This document shows positions 10,336 to 18,272 of a DNA stretch of 64,000 nt, in pieces; the stretch's first letter is position 1, and every line of letters starts with the position of its first letter. The position numbers and the translations under genes were made by a program. The notes under the pieces are model-generated. The model was not told the DNA's origin. It saw nothing but the letters and a program-made list of their open reading frames with translations, and did not search any database. The stretch is from Botryosphaeria dothidea. Taxonomy: Eukaryota > Ascomycota > Dothideomycetes > Botryosphaeriales > Botryosphaeriaceae. The DNA lies in contig WWBZ02000012.1 in assembly GCA_011503125.2 (NCBI GenBank), positions 310,001 through 374,000 of the forward strand. The letters are read 5' to 3'.

Positions 10336-10367
10336 AGGTGGCGCGGGCCTCCTTCCGGCCCACCGTA
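10336..10367. mobile_element. Isolated MITE terminal sequence (one end)
   Basis: The sequence from AGGTGGCG to CCGGCCCACCGTA closely matches the right end of the foldback MITE at 14521 (AGGTGGCGGGG..CCGGCCCACCGT). It sits immediately after the tandem array and is followed by TA. No matching left end is visible before 10050, so this looks like a left-truncated or rearranged copy of the same family, with the array as its interior. Confidence 0.6.
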
Positions 10368-10852
10368 GTTCCGCGGTGGATCCTTGCTAGTTTTTGGAAA
10401 GAGATGCAGTCGGAGTCTTCATGCTCCCTTCCCAATCCTGGCTGCGCTGTGGCACGGTGCGATATCCATGGATGCCTCAGCCAGTGGTCTAGGCAACAGT
10501 ATTTGAGTACATTGCCAACGATTTTAGCCGCCGATGCAATGGCGATGCTGTTGTTGGAGCCAGTCGCAGCTGCGGTCGGCGATTACGTCACAGGAAGCGG
10601 CGGGGCGAAGCTTTGAGTGTTGGTTAGCATGGAGCTTGTCACAAGGCTTGTTCCGCTTCCCTCACTGCGAGCACGAATACGCGGCCTTTGCGATGGCTGC
10701 CTGACGGCGCAGTTCGCGCGCCGCACCTGCTTGCGTGTGCCGCAATTGTGGAGACGTCATAGCCACACAGCTGCCCCCTTCAAAACTCACCACCACGGCG
10801 GTGTCTCTCCCCGGTCATCATCACTTCATTCTATTTTTCCTAATTCTCCATC
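10368..10852. other. Intergenic, 5' flank of the unknown-function gene
   Basis: No gene is seen here. A pyrimidine-rich stretch (CTCCCCGGTCATCATC..TTTTTCC, 10804-10845) just before the ATG at 10853 fits a fungal transcription start region. Confidence 0.5.
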
Positions 10853-12076
10853 ATGGCGGACCATCACAACCAACCGGTCCAGGAATTCTACCAACCACAG
10901 CCTGCGTTCCAAGACGATGAGAAGCCGCCACCATACCCTCCTCGACCAGTCGCAGAGCCAGAGTACCTTCCTCCGCTTCCACCACGCCGTGCCCCGCAGA
11001 GTTTTGGAAGTGACGACCCCTCAAACCCCATCCACTACACCCGCGATCCCCACAAACTGATTGCCTATTTGGTTCCCTTTCCCAAGCCCGTCTTGAAGGA
11101 CACTCCCCCGGAGAAAATCCCGGACCGCTTCCTCATCTACACCCCGCCTCCGCCTCCCCTCTCCAAGCCCGCCGAGGGGGTCAAGGAGGAGAAGCTCCGC
11201 AAAGTCCAGCGGAAATGGCAGGAGGAAGTCCGCGAGGCGAAGACCAGCACGGCCAAGACGACGAGCTGGAAAGGCATCAAGAGCAAGGCCACGCGCGGCA
11301 TCGACTGGGCCGTCCAGCAGACCACCTCGTCCAACCTCGACTTCATCAACCGCCTGGGCGACGACGCGAAAGAGCCCGGAGCCCCCCGCGACGACGACGA
11401 CGACGGCGTGCACGAGGAGCCGACGGCCAAGAAGACGCTCGGCCTCACCGACATGGTCGTCGTGTACCCGCCGTCGCTGGGCGGGTCGCCGGACGCCCTC
11501 CGCGCGGAGTTCGTCGGCAGCATGCTGCGCACCAAGTCGAAGGCGCAGCGCGACGCCGTGCTGGCGACGGGCCTGCTGCCGGTGTCGTTCGCCGTCGACC
11601 TGCTCGCCACCGTCGTGTGGCCGTTCGGCGGGCTGGTCGAGATCGACGGCGTGTGGGCGTACTCGTCCATCCGCGGCGCCAAGATCGCCCGCTCGACCAC
11701 CAGGCGCCTCGCCTCTTCCGGCGGGGATGGCGGGAAGGCCGACGGCCACGGGGACGAGGAGAACAAGCTGCACCTGAGCTTCGCGCCGTCGCCGCGCCTG
11801 GACGTGCTGCGCAGGTACCTCGCGGCGCGATGCCATGAACGCGATGGCAAGGTCTTCAAGAGCGCGGGACCGAGCCCGACGGAGACGGAGGTCTTGGAGG
11901 CGATCGGGTGGGCGCCCAGCCAGACGAGCGGCGAGAACAGGAATTGGGAGGATGAGCAGTGGGAGGTGGCCGAGGTGAAGGAGGATTTCAAGCAAGTGAT
12001 GGGCAAGGGTGCGAGGGAGTGGGACAAGTGGTGCAAGGCGTTCGCAAAGGACCCCGAGAAGGCTTTGAAGAAGTAG
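10853..12076 (+). CDS. Conserved-looking fungal protein of unknown function, 407 aa
   Basis: This is a single exon from an ATG in context ATCATGGCG. I do not recognise the family. Residues 1-60 are proline-rich (KPPPYPPRP, PPLPPRR), with several SH3/WW-type ligand motifs. A charged helix (KEEKLRKVQRKWQEEVREAK) follows at about 116-137. A folded-looking middle part contains WKGIKSKATRGIDWAVQQ and a hydrophobic stretch ATGLLPVSFAVDLLATVVWP (about 238-257) followed by FGGLVEIDGVWAYSSIRGAK, long enough for one membrane-associated hairpin or a buried core. The C-terminal quarter is soluble and charged. Codon use is strongly GC-rich in the middle, which produces long open frames on the opposite strand. 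I give no function. The gene is real because the frame stays open through biased third positions and ends in a compositionally normal protein. Confidence 0.8.
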   Translation: MADHHNQPVQEFYQPQPAFQDDEKPPPYPPRPVAEPEYLPPLPPRRAPQSFGSDDPSNPIHYTRDPHKLIAYLVPFPKPVLKDTPPEKIPDRFLIYTPPPPPLSKPAEGVKEEKLRKVQRKWQEEVREAKTSTAKTTSWKGIKSKATRGIDWAVQQTTSSNLDFINRLGDDAKEPGAPRDDDDDGVHEEPTAKKTLGLTDMVVVYPPSLGGSPDALRAEFVGSMLRTKSKAQRDAVLATGLLPVSFAVDLLATVVWPFGGLVEIDGVWAYSSIRGAKIARSTTRRLASSGGDGGKADGHGDEENKLHLSFAPSPRLDVLRRYLAARCHERDGKVFKSAGPSPTETEVLEAIGWAPSQTSGENRNWEDEQWEVAEVKEDFKQVMGKGAREWDKWCKAFAKDPEKALKK

Positions 12077-12170
12077 CGGGAGCATCTGCGTTGAGACGAG
12101 GAAAATTAGAGATTGTCGAATACCCGGAATTGATCCATTGAAGAATCATAATACTGCATGCTTACATGAA

Positions 12171-12267
12171 GCCAATGGCCTATTGACGGTTGGGCTGAGG
12201 GTCAACCGAGGTCCAACTGGTTGGACCGTATTTCGCCCACAGTCGAATTGGTGGATAGGCCATTGGC
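12171..12267. repeat. 97-bp branched hairpin element downstream of the 10.9-kb gene
   Basis: A perfect 13-bp inverted repeat (GCCAATGGCCTAT at 12171-12183 with ATAGGCCATTGGC at 12255-12267) encloses two further hairpins: CGGTTG/CAACCG (12187-12192 with 12203-12208) and GGTCCAA-CTGG-TTGGACC (12210-12227). Together they can fold as a multi-branched cruciform or RNA junction. The rest of the gap 12077-12643 shows nothing recognisable. It could be a small MITE or a structured 3' UTR element. Confidence 0.65.
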
Positions 12268-12643
12268 TCCGGCTAAAGCACTTTTCAAAGATTAATGGAG
12301 AATTTAAATGTTGGTGCTTATCGTTCAATAAGAGAATCCTCTCTTCAAGCGAATCAAAGTGTCTTGGAGGACTTGATCATGTTCGATGTGAGAAATCCCA
12401 AGTGGCATATTCAAGTCATCAACAAAATTCCTATTGCTTGTGATGCGAAGGCGCCATTCATCCTCGTAGCACCCTAAACCGCACCCATAAGAAGAAAGGA
12501 GTGCTCAAGTGGGAAGCACCATAATCATATTTTCCCTACCGCTCATGGTCATTACTTATGCATCTCATGGCAGAATTCCAATTTCATAAAAGGCACTTTG
12601 CACCAGATATCAAAGCCTCCAAGATATCTGGACACACGCTCTC

Positions 12644-13775
12644 TCAAAGAGGTAAAATAGGTGGCTCCGGTCCGGCCGGCACGACGCCATTTCCAGCGAC
12701 TCTCGCGTAGCCAGCCTTGAACTATCAATCAGTCAGCAAACGACGGTCTTCCCACACCGAACACGTCCAAAAACTTACACTCTCGAACCTCGTCGAGCTC
12801 TTGAAAGCGCCGCCGCCAGTCCGCTCGCTCTCGTCCCAGTAGAGCGTGCGCAGCCAGCGGTCGATGCGGGGGTAGTCGTGGCGGATCATCTTGAGGTTGC
12901 ACTTGAACAGGGTGTGGTAGGCGGCGTCGAAGCGGGCGATGGTGGGGAACAGGCGGATGTCGGCCTCGGTGATGTGGGCGCCGAAGAGGTAGGGCTGGTG
13001 GGCGGGGTCGGCGAGGTGGGCCTCGAGGCGGTCGAGGGACGCGAAGAGCGGGTAGATGCTGGCGTCGTAGGCGGCCTGGGCGGTGGCGAAGCCGCACTTG
13101 TAGACGCCGTTGTTGACGGTGTCGTAGACCCACGGGTTCATGGCCTCGATGTCGGCGCGCAGGTGCTCGGGGAACAGGCCGGCGGGGCCCTTGGCGCTCT
13201 CGCGCTGGTGCTCCGGGAGCAGGTGGTCGAAGGAGGTGTAGAACATGCGGATGATTTCGGAGGACTCGTTGTTGACGACCGTGTTCTGCTTCTTGTCCCA
13301 GAGCGTGGGCACCGTGACCCGCCCTTCGTACTGCGGGTCCGCTTTCAAGTACAGCTCGCGCAAGTACTGGGAGGGTTAGAGGGGCGTTCGAATTGAGAGG
13401 CGCGGACTATTTACTTTTGAGCCGGTCACGGGATCTCTGTCTGGTCCGCCGCGCTGGCCGGAAAAGAACCAGCCTTTGCCGGCGCTCGGATCCATATCGT
13501 CTACTTCTACGAGCTGGATGATGTCTTGCAGGCCCTTCAAGATCCGCAGGATAATGGTGCGGTGTGCCCAGGGACAGCCATAGTTGATGTATAGCACGTA
13601 GCGGCCAGCCTCGGCGGGAAATTGCTCTGAAGGCACGAAGCTACGGAATTTGCTGACCTGACGTCTGAAGGCGCCGTCTTCGTCAGCTTGACGAGGGCCG
13701 TCTTTTGTCTGGATGCAATAGTGTCAGCCTTGTTGGCGCGCGTAGATGTCCACGAAGCAGGTAAAATGGCACCAT
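12644..13775 (-). CDS. Xi-class glutathione transferase (glutathionyl-hydroquinone reductase, ECM4/GTO-like)
   Basis: Xi-class GSTs reduce glutathionyl-hydroquinones with an active-site Cys. The coding exons I can support are 13708-13415, 13366-12779 and 12721-12644, all phase 0. They contain DGAFRRQVSKFRSFVPSEQF, the active-site motif YINYGCPWAHR (Cys about 46), VTVPTLWDKKQNTVVNNESS, IRMFYTSFDHLLPEH, YDTVNNGVYKCGFATAQAAY, HITEADIRLFPTIARFDAAY, and the family ending VVPAGPEPPILPL, reached through the last intron (12778-12723). The first exon is uncertain: the best fit is a bare ATG at 13775-13773 followed by a 64-bp intron ending CCAG at 13709, which gives about 320 aa. The donor GTGCCA is weak, so another upstream start is possible. 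The protein is cytosolic, with a likely role in quinone detoxification. Confidence 0.9.
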
Positions 13776-14198
13776 TGTGGGGCTGTCGCACGCGAATTGC
13801 AGGCAAGAGGTCAGAAGCAGCGGCGGAGGCAGCGAGAGAGTAATGGGTTGAAGATGGAGGCGGCGAGAGGTTGTTTAGTTATCGGCGTCCGAGGGCGGAG
13901 ACTATTTGTAACACGCGTGGAGATGTTTGAAGGGATCCATACCGCGGGGTCGGCTTCCCGACGCTCCCCCTCCGTACGCTGTCCGGCGGCGTTTGACTGA
14001 GCCCGAAGGCCGAGATGTGGAGGGCGCCTGTCAGCATGTTGCGTGCTCCTGGATGAGCTGAGATGCGCCTGAGTGTCACAGCTCACGCGTGCGCACAATC
14101 CTCAAGGTGGACGGGCAATGGAGGGGCATGGCGCGGCAGAGGCAGAGGAAGCGGCGGCTGTTCCGCGCGCCCCGCTGCCGTGAATCCTGGGCTCTTCT
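13776..14198. other. Intergenic, 5' flank of the GST gene
   Basis: No coding region or RNA gene is recognised. The stretch ends at the left terminus of the foldback MITE. Confidence 0.5.
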
Positions 14199-14521
14199 AC
14201 GGTAGGCCGGAAGTAAGACCCCGCCACCTAAGAAAAAGGGTTATCCTTACTAATTCTATTGTTTCTTTTTTAATATATATGTCTACTAGTAGTTATCTAG
14301 CTTGTAATAAAGTAATTTATTTACTAGTTAGTACTTTTACTAACTAATAATTAATTTATATCTGTTAATTAATAGTTAAATTACTCTACTAACTAGTAAA
14401 TAAATTACTTTATTACAAGCTAGATAACTACTAGTAGACATATATATTAAAAAAGAAACAATAGAATTAGTAAGGATAACCCTTTTTCTTAGGTGGCGGG
14501 GTCTCGCTTCCGGCCCACCGT
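14199..14521. mobile_element. Foldback MITE, 323 bp, with ~136-bp near-perfect inverted arms
   Basis: The left arm from ACGGTAGGCCGGAAG is mirrored by the right arm ending CTTCCGGCCCACCGT. The arms include CGCCACCTAAGAAAAAGGG, TTAATATATATGTCTACTAG and TTATTTACTAGTTAGTA. The arms differ only near the tips: A/G in GGTAGG versus GGTGGG, and TA versus CG in AAGTAAGACC versus AAGCGAGACC, all transitions. A short AT-rich loop centred near 14360 separates them. There is no coding capacity. The outer flanks (CTTCT and GTTTT) show no clear target duplication, though a decayed TA is possible. The interior is much more AT-rich than the neighbourhood. Confidence 0.9.
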
Positions 14522-14858
14522 GTTTTCTTCCGGGCGTTGGGGGCCCGACCATTTCCTGCGCTACCCGCCTTCGAGAACCAACTCAATCTCAGATATTCAA
14601 ACTCTGTGTCGCTAAAATGCCTTTCTCGGCCGATTGCTACTCTCCCAGCCCGCGAGTATGTCCGGTGGGTATTCCCGCACTTTATGCTTTTTCCAACCAT
14701 GCTACTACGCTACGCTAATTCCCGAGCGCACCTTAACCATCCATGCGTCTCGCGGAACATCACAAGCCAGGCAATCCCCATACTTTCCGACCTGCTCATC
14801 TGCCATCAGGCTTGAATCTTGCGTACTCTCAACCCAGCCAATCCAGCCCGCATGATCA
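14522..14858. other. Intergenic, 3' flank of the acyltransferase-like gene
   Basis: No gene is seen. It lies between the right MITE terminus and the stop codon of the minus-strand acyltransferase-like gene. Confidence 0.5.
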
Positions 14859-16012
14859 CTAAAGCGCCAATTCGAAGCTGCCCGCTGCCTCCGTTGGCCG
14901 GCCTTCGGTAACATATGCCTTCTTCGCCTTCAGATCGCAGATGATGTTGAACAAGGTTTCAGACGAGTTGCTCTCCACCTGCTTCCGGTTGATGCTCCTC
15001 GGGAAATTCTGCTCGTCCTTGAAGACGCCGAGCAGCTCGCTGACGCTCGCGTCCTGCTTGCCCAGCCCTTCCGCGAGCTCTCGGATGCGCTTCACGCGCG
15101 GGATGCTGTCGGGCAGGTACACCGTGTCCTTGACGCCCGGGTGGTCCACCAGGTAGTGGTTGCTGTGGTAGATGCGGCCGGCCTCGTCCGGGAAGATCTT
15201 CTGCACGTCGACCGCGCTCAGCTCCAGGCTGACCGACCCGCTCGCGGCGTCGGCGATGCTGATGGTGCACGACGACGCCACGCCGTGCTTGTCGAGCGTC
15301 GCGACGGCTGCGTCCTTGCTCTCCGACTCGAGCACGGTGCGCAGCGCGAGATGGCACGGCATCCGCGTGGGATCCATGCCGATGGCCCTGATGGCGTTGA
15401 GCGTGCATCCGACGCCTGCGCTGTTGAAGCCGATTTTGCCGATGATGCCGCCCTCGGTGACCATCCTGATCGAAGGAAGGTTCGGCTGATCGATGCTGAG
15501 GGCAATCAGATTGGCGCGTTGCTCCGCCCTCCACTGGAGATTCAATCAGCATCAACACTTGGCTGCAACGCGGGCTGCACTGACATCCCAATTCTGCGCA
15601 ATGAAGGCCGAGCCGCCGGGCTGCTTCGAATGCCAGGCCAGCATGGTGCAGCCGTCGGTGAACAGGCCAAAGGCGATCTCTGTGCGCACGTTGAGCGCGA
15701 GCACGTCGGCCAGCTCGACGCCCGCGCCCTCAGCGATGCCGCGCATCTCCTCCAGGTAGGCGGGCCATTTGCGTCGGATCACGGGCTCGAATTCCAGCGC
15801 CGTCGTGCGCACCCGCGGCCAGTCGAGCTTGGCCGTCTCCTTGAAGAGACCGGCATAAAAGGCAATGCTGCCCTCGATTTGAGAGCGGGCTTTGGTGCCG
15901 TGCGTGTGGCCGATCTGGCGGTCCGATCATGTCAGTGAATAGTCGTTTTGAGTGGAAAAGTCGATGGGAGACGTGCCTCGTAGGGCGTGCCTGAGCAGTG
16001 CACCTGGAGCAT
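14859..16012 (-). CDS. Penicillin acyltransferase-like Ntn hydrolase (AAT/PenDE family)
   Basis: This family matures by self-cleavage before a Cys that becomes the N-terminal nucleophile. In penicillin producers it swaps the isopenicillin N side chain, and many fungi carry homologues without a beta-lactam pathway. Exons 16012-15977, 15914-15585 and 15533-14859 give 346 aa, against about 357 in PenDE. Key motifs are MLQVHCSGTPYE then IGHTHG at the N-terminus, NVRTEIAFGLFTDGCTMLAW with the Gly100-Cys101 cleavage pair, FIAQNWDWRAEQRANLIA across the second splice, and GGIIGKIGFNSAGVGCTLNA. Intron 1 appears to be GC-AG (GAG|GCACGT, 62 bp). The C-terminus is FELAL, with no canonical peroxisomal tripeptide, unlike PenDE (ARL), so the protein is probably not in the penicillin peroxisome. 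It is divergent from the deacetylase-fold gene. The true substrate is unknown. Confidence 0.9.
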
Positions 16013-16568
16013 GTTGACTAGGGCGGTTGTCTGACCGCAAATGCTCGAAGTGACGCCAAGCTCCCGCTGGATATGAGTCGTAATGTAGGTTTCCAGCTCC
16101 CACCCGTTCGGGGCCTTGGATTTCAGCCGAAAAGAGCAAGTGAAAATGCAACGGACGACAGATTAGACTCGAGACGGTGCGGGAAGCGGGACAGTATCGA
16201 TGAGAAGCTTGGTTGCAGGATGCACGGGGAGGCTGCCAGGAGTAGTCGGAGCTCTGGGTCGCTGCTTTATTAGTGAGAAGTGATTGATTGTAGTGTGGGT
16301 GGCGGCGGCAGGTGGAAGAGGTTACCGGTCTACCCCACCTATGCCGCATCGGCGGACTTGCGCGACCACCGGCTGCCAGTTTCTCTTGTTTTCGTAAAGA
16401 GACGTACACAAGCCGTATATGCAGGCGGCCGCTAATACGGCCCGCCAATTGCAGATCATGCGTTGGATACGTACCAGCTGCTGTTTCTGGTTGATGGTTG
16501 ACAGGCGCGGGGCGGGGTCTGTCTGTCTCCACCCTTGCCCTTATCGCCATTCAATCAACTTATGAGAA
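16013..16568. promoter_or_regulatory. Divergent promoter region, acyltransferase-like and deacetylase-like genes
   Basis: 556 bp separate the two start codons, which point away from each other, so the genes may share control. I see CGG-containing words here (for example CGGCGG near 16310 and CGGCGGA near 16350) of the type Zn2Cys6 factors bind, and two such regulators lie within 6 kb, but no specific palindrome can be assigned. Confidence 0.45.
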
Positions 16569-17854
16569 ATGGCAGACTTCTTCGTCTCGGTGCAGCAGAT
16601 TGCACTGAACCACACCATGGCTAAGAAGCGCGTGCTCGTCGGCTACGGAAGTAAGCTCCTCCGCTGAAACTTGCCTTGCATTGCCCTTTACGGTAGGACA
16701 CTGACTCGTGCAGTCGACGTCGATGCCGTTGCCAACTGGTATCTCTATAAACATCCGACCATCCCGTGGCACCGCTAATGTATGTCTAGGATCAACACCG
16801 GCGATGGCACGCCGCAGAACCCGACCAATGTCTCCAGAGGCATCTACGGCGCCACCGTAGGCATCGACCGCCTGCTGAAGCTCTGGGACAAGTACGGCAT
16901 CAAAACGACCTGGTTCAGCCCGGCCCACACCGTTGAGTCCTTCCCCAAGCAGATGGCCAAGGTCAGGGATGCCGGGCACGAAATTGGACTCCATGGATAC
17001 ACCCATGAGTACGTCAGCGGCCGAATTGATCATCAGGTGGCAGTTGCTGATACGGCCCGGCAGGTACCCGAGCAGCCTATCGGCCCAGCAGCAGTACGAC
17101 GTTTTGGCCAAGTCCATCGACGTCTTGACAAACTTCACCGGAACCAAGCCGTTGGGGTACACGGCACCTGCGTGGCTGACCAGCAAAGAGCTTATCCCGC
17201 AGCTGCAGGAGTTTGGAATACTCTACGACCACTCCTTCATGCACCATGATGTGCAGCCGTACTATGCGCCAGACCCGAGCCATGAATGGATCGAGACGAA
17301 CCACGCGAGGGCGGCCAGCCATTGGATGCGGCCTATGACTAAGATTCGGCCGAGCAAGGTCGTGGAAATCCCTGCCAACTGGCATCTGGTGAGTGCGGCA
17401 GAAGCAAAGAAGAACCAGGGTCTGACGACGGGGCAGGATGACTGGCCGCCACTGCAACCGAAGCTGCCAGGCGCATCGGTAGGATCGAGCCCATGCTGTT
17501 CGTCAAGTGTCTGGCTGTAGCTGATGAGCAAGTCAGGGATATGTGGATACGGCGGTCGTGGAGAAGCTGTGGCGGGAGCAATTTGACTTTGCATACCGCG
17601 AGTACGACAGCTTCGTCTTTCCAATCTCCATCCATCCGCAGGTCAGCGGAAAGCCTCAGGTGATTCTAATGCACGAACGGTGAGTCCAAGGCGGAGAAGC
17701 GGTGCTCGGCCGCGGAGCTGACTGAATCGCTAGAATCATTGAGTACATCAACAGACACGAAGGAGTAGAGTGGATGACATTCGGGCAGATGGCGCAAGAC
17801 TTCAAGGAAGGAAGAATTGCGGGGGTTGAAATTGAAGGCGGCGTCGAGCCGTAG
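16569..17854 (+). CDS. Polysaccharide deacetylase-fold hydrolase (PuuE/cyclic-imide hydrolase-like subgroup)
   Basis: The NodB/polysaccharide-deacetylase fold is a metal-dependent hydrolase fold removing N-acyl groups, and one subgroup opens cyclic imides or allantoin. I read seven exons: 16569-16650, 16714-16738, 16790-17008, 17064-17388, 17437-17478, 17537-17679 and 17734-17854, giving 318 aa. The metal-site aspartate lies in VGYGIDVDAVANWINTGDG, assembled across introns 1 and 2. The paired histidines are in GHEIGLHGYTHEYPSSLSAQ, assembled across intron 3. Other blocks are TTWFSPAHTVESFPKQM, FTGTKPLGYTAPAWLTSKEL, QFDFAYREYDSFVFPISIHP and VILMHERIIEYINRHEGVEW. No signal peptide is seen, so action on cell-wall chitin is unlikely, and a small cytosolic amide or imide is a better guess. 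It is divergent from the acyltransferase-like gene. Confidence 0.9.
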
Positions 17855-18272
17855 TCAAACGTTAGTTCAGTGGCTATGTGAGAGTTGGCGCTGGTTTTCG
17901 GATTGACCGGGAATTGATACGTGCAGACTGTTTCTCTCATCGGTAATCAGCTGTGAGCGGAAGAGTAGTCGATGTGAGGGCTGACCAGCGTCGTGGAGCC
18001 GGGAATGGTGCAGTAAAGACAGAGGAGTGATGTGCAAAGAAAAAAAAAAAAGCAATGGCGCGGCGTGGAGACGGCAGAGTCAGGATAGCGTGGGTTTGAG
18101 GTGTTTTGGGCGCTTTGGGGCGTCGGCATATTGGAGGCGATCTAGGGCTGCCCGCGTAATCCCGCGTCTGGGCGCCCAGTCCCTCCCCGACCTCAACACC
18201 ACCCCAAGCTTCTTACTCTCTAAAGGCGCCGCCCCACGCCGGATCCTGCGCAAACCATGCGATGCGCCGTCG
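17855..18272. other. Intergenic / 5' leader of the first Zn2Cys6 gene
   Basis: The frame of the downstream regulator stays open back to 18027, but that extension (an A-run, then a GC-rich segment) does not look like protein. I treat it as 5' leader and start the gene at 18273. Confidence 0.5.

Noticed and set aside
11021..12085. 354-codon minus-strand frame opposite the 407-aa gene
   Set aside because: Shadow of the GC-biased plus-strand gene; Leu/Arg/Gly repeats unlike a real protein.
18027..18272. N-terminal extension of the first Zn2Cys6 regulator
   Set aside because: The added residues come from an A-run and GC-rich leader; the ATG at 18273 gives a normal N-terminus.
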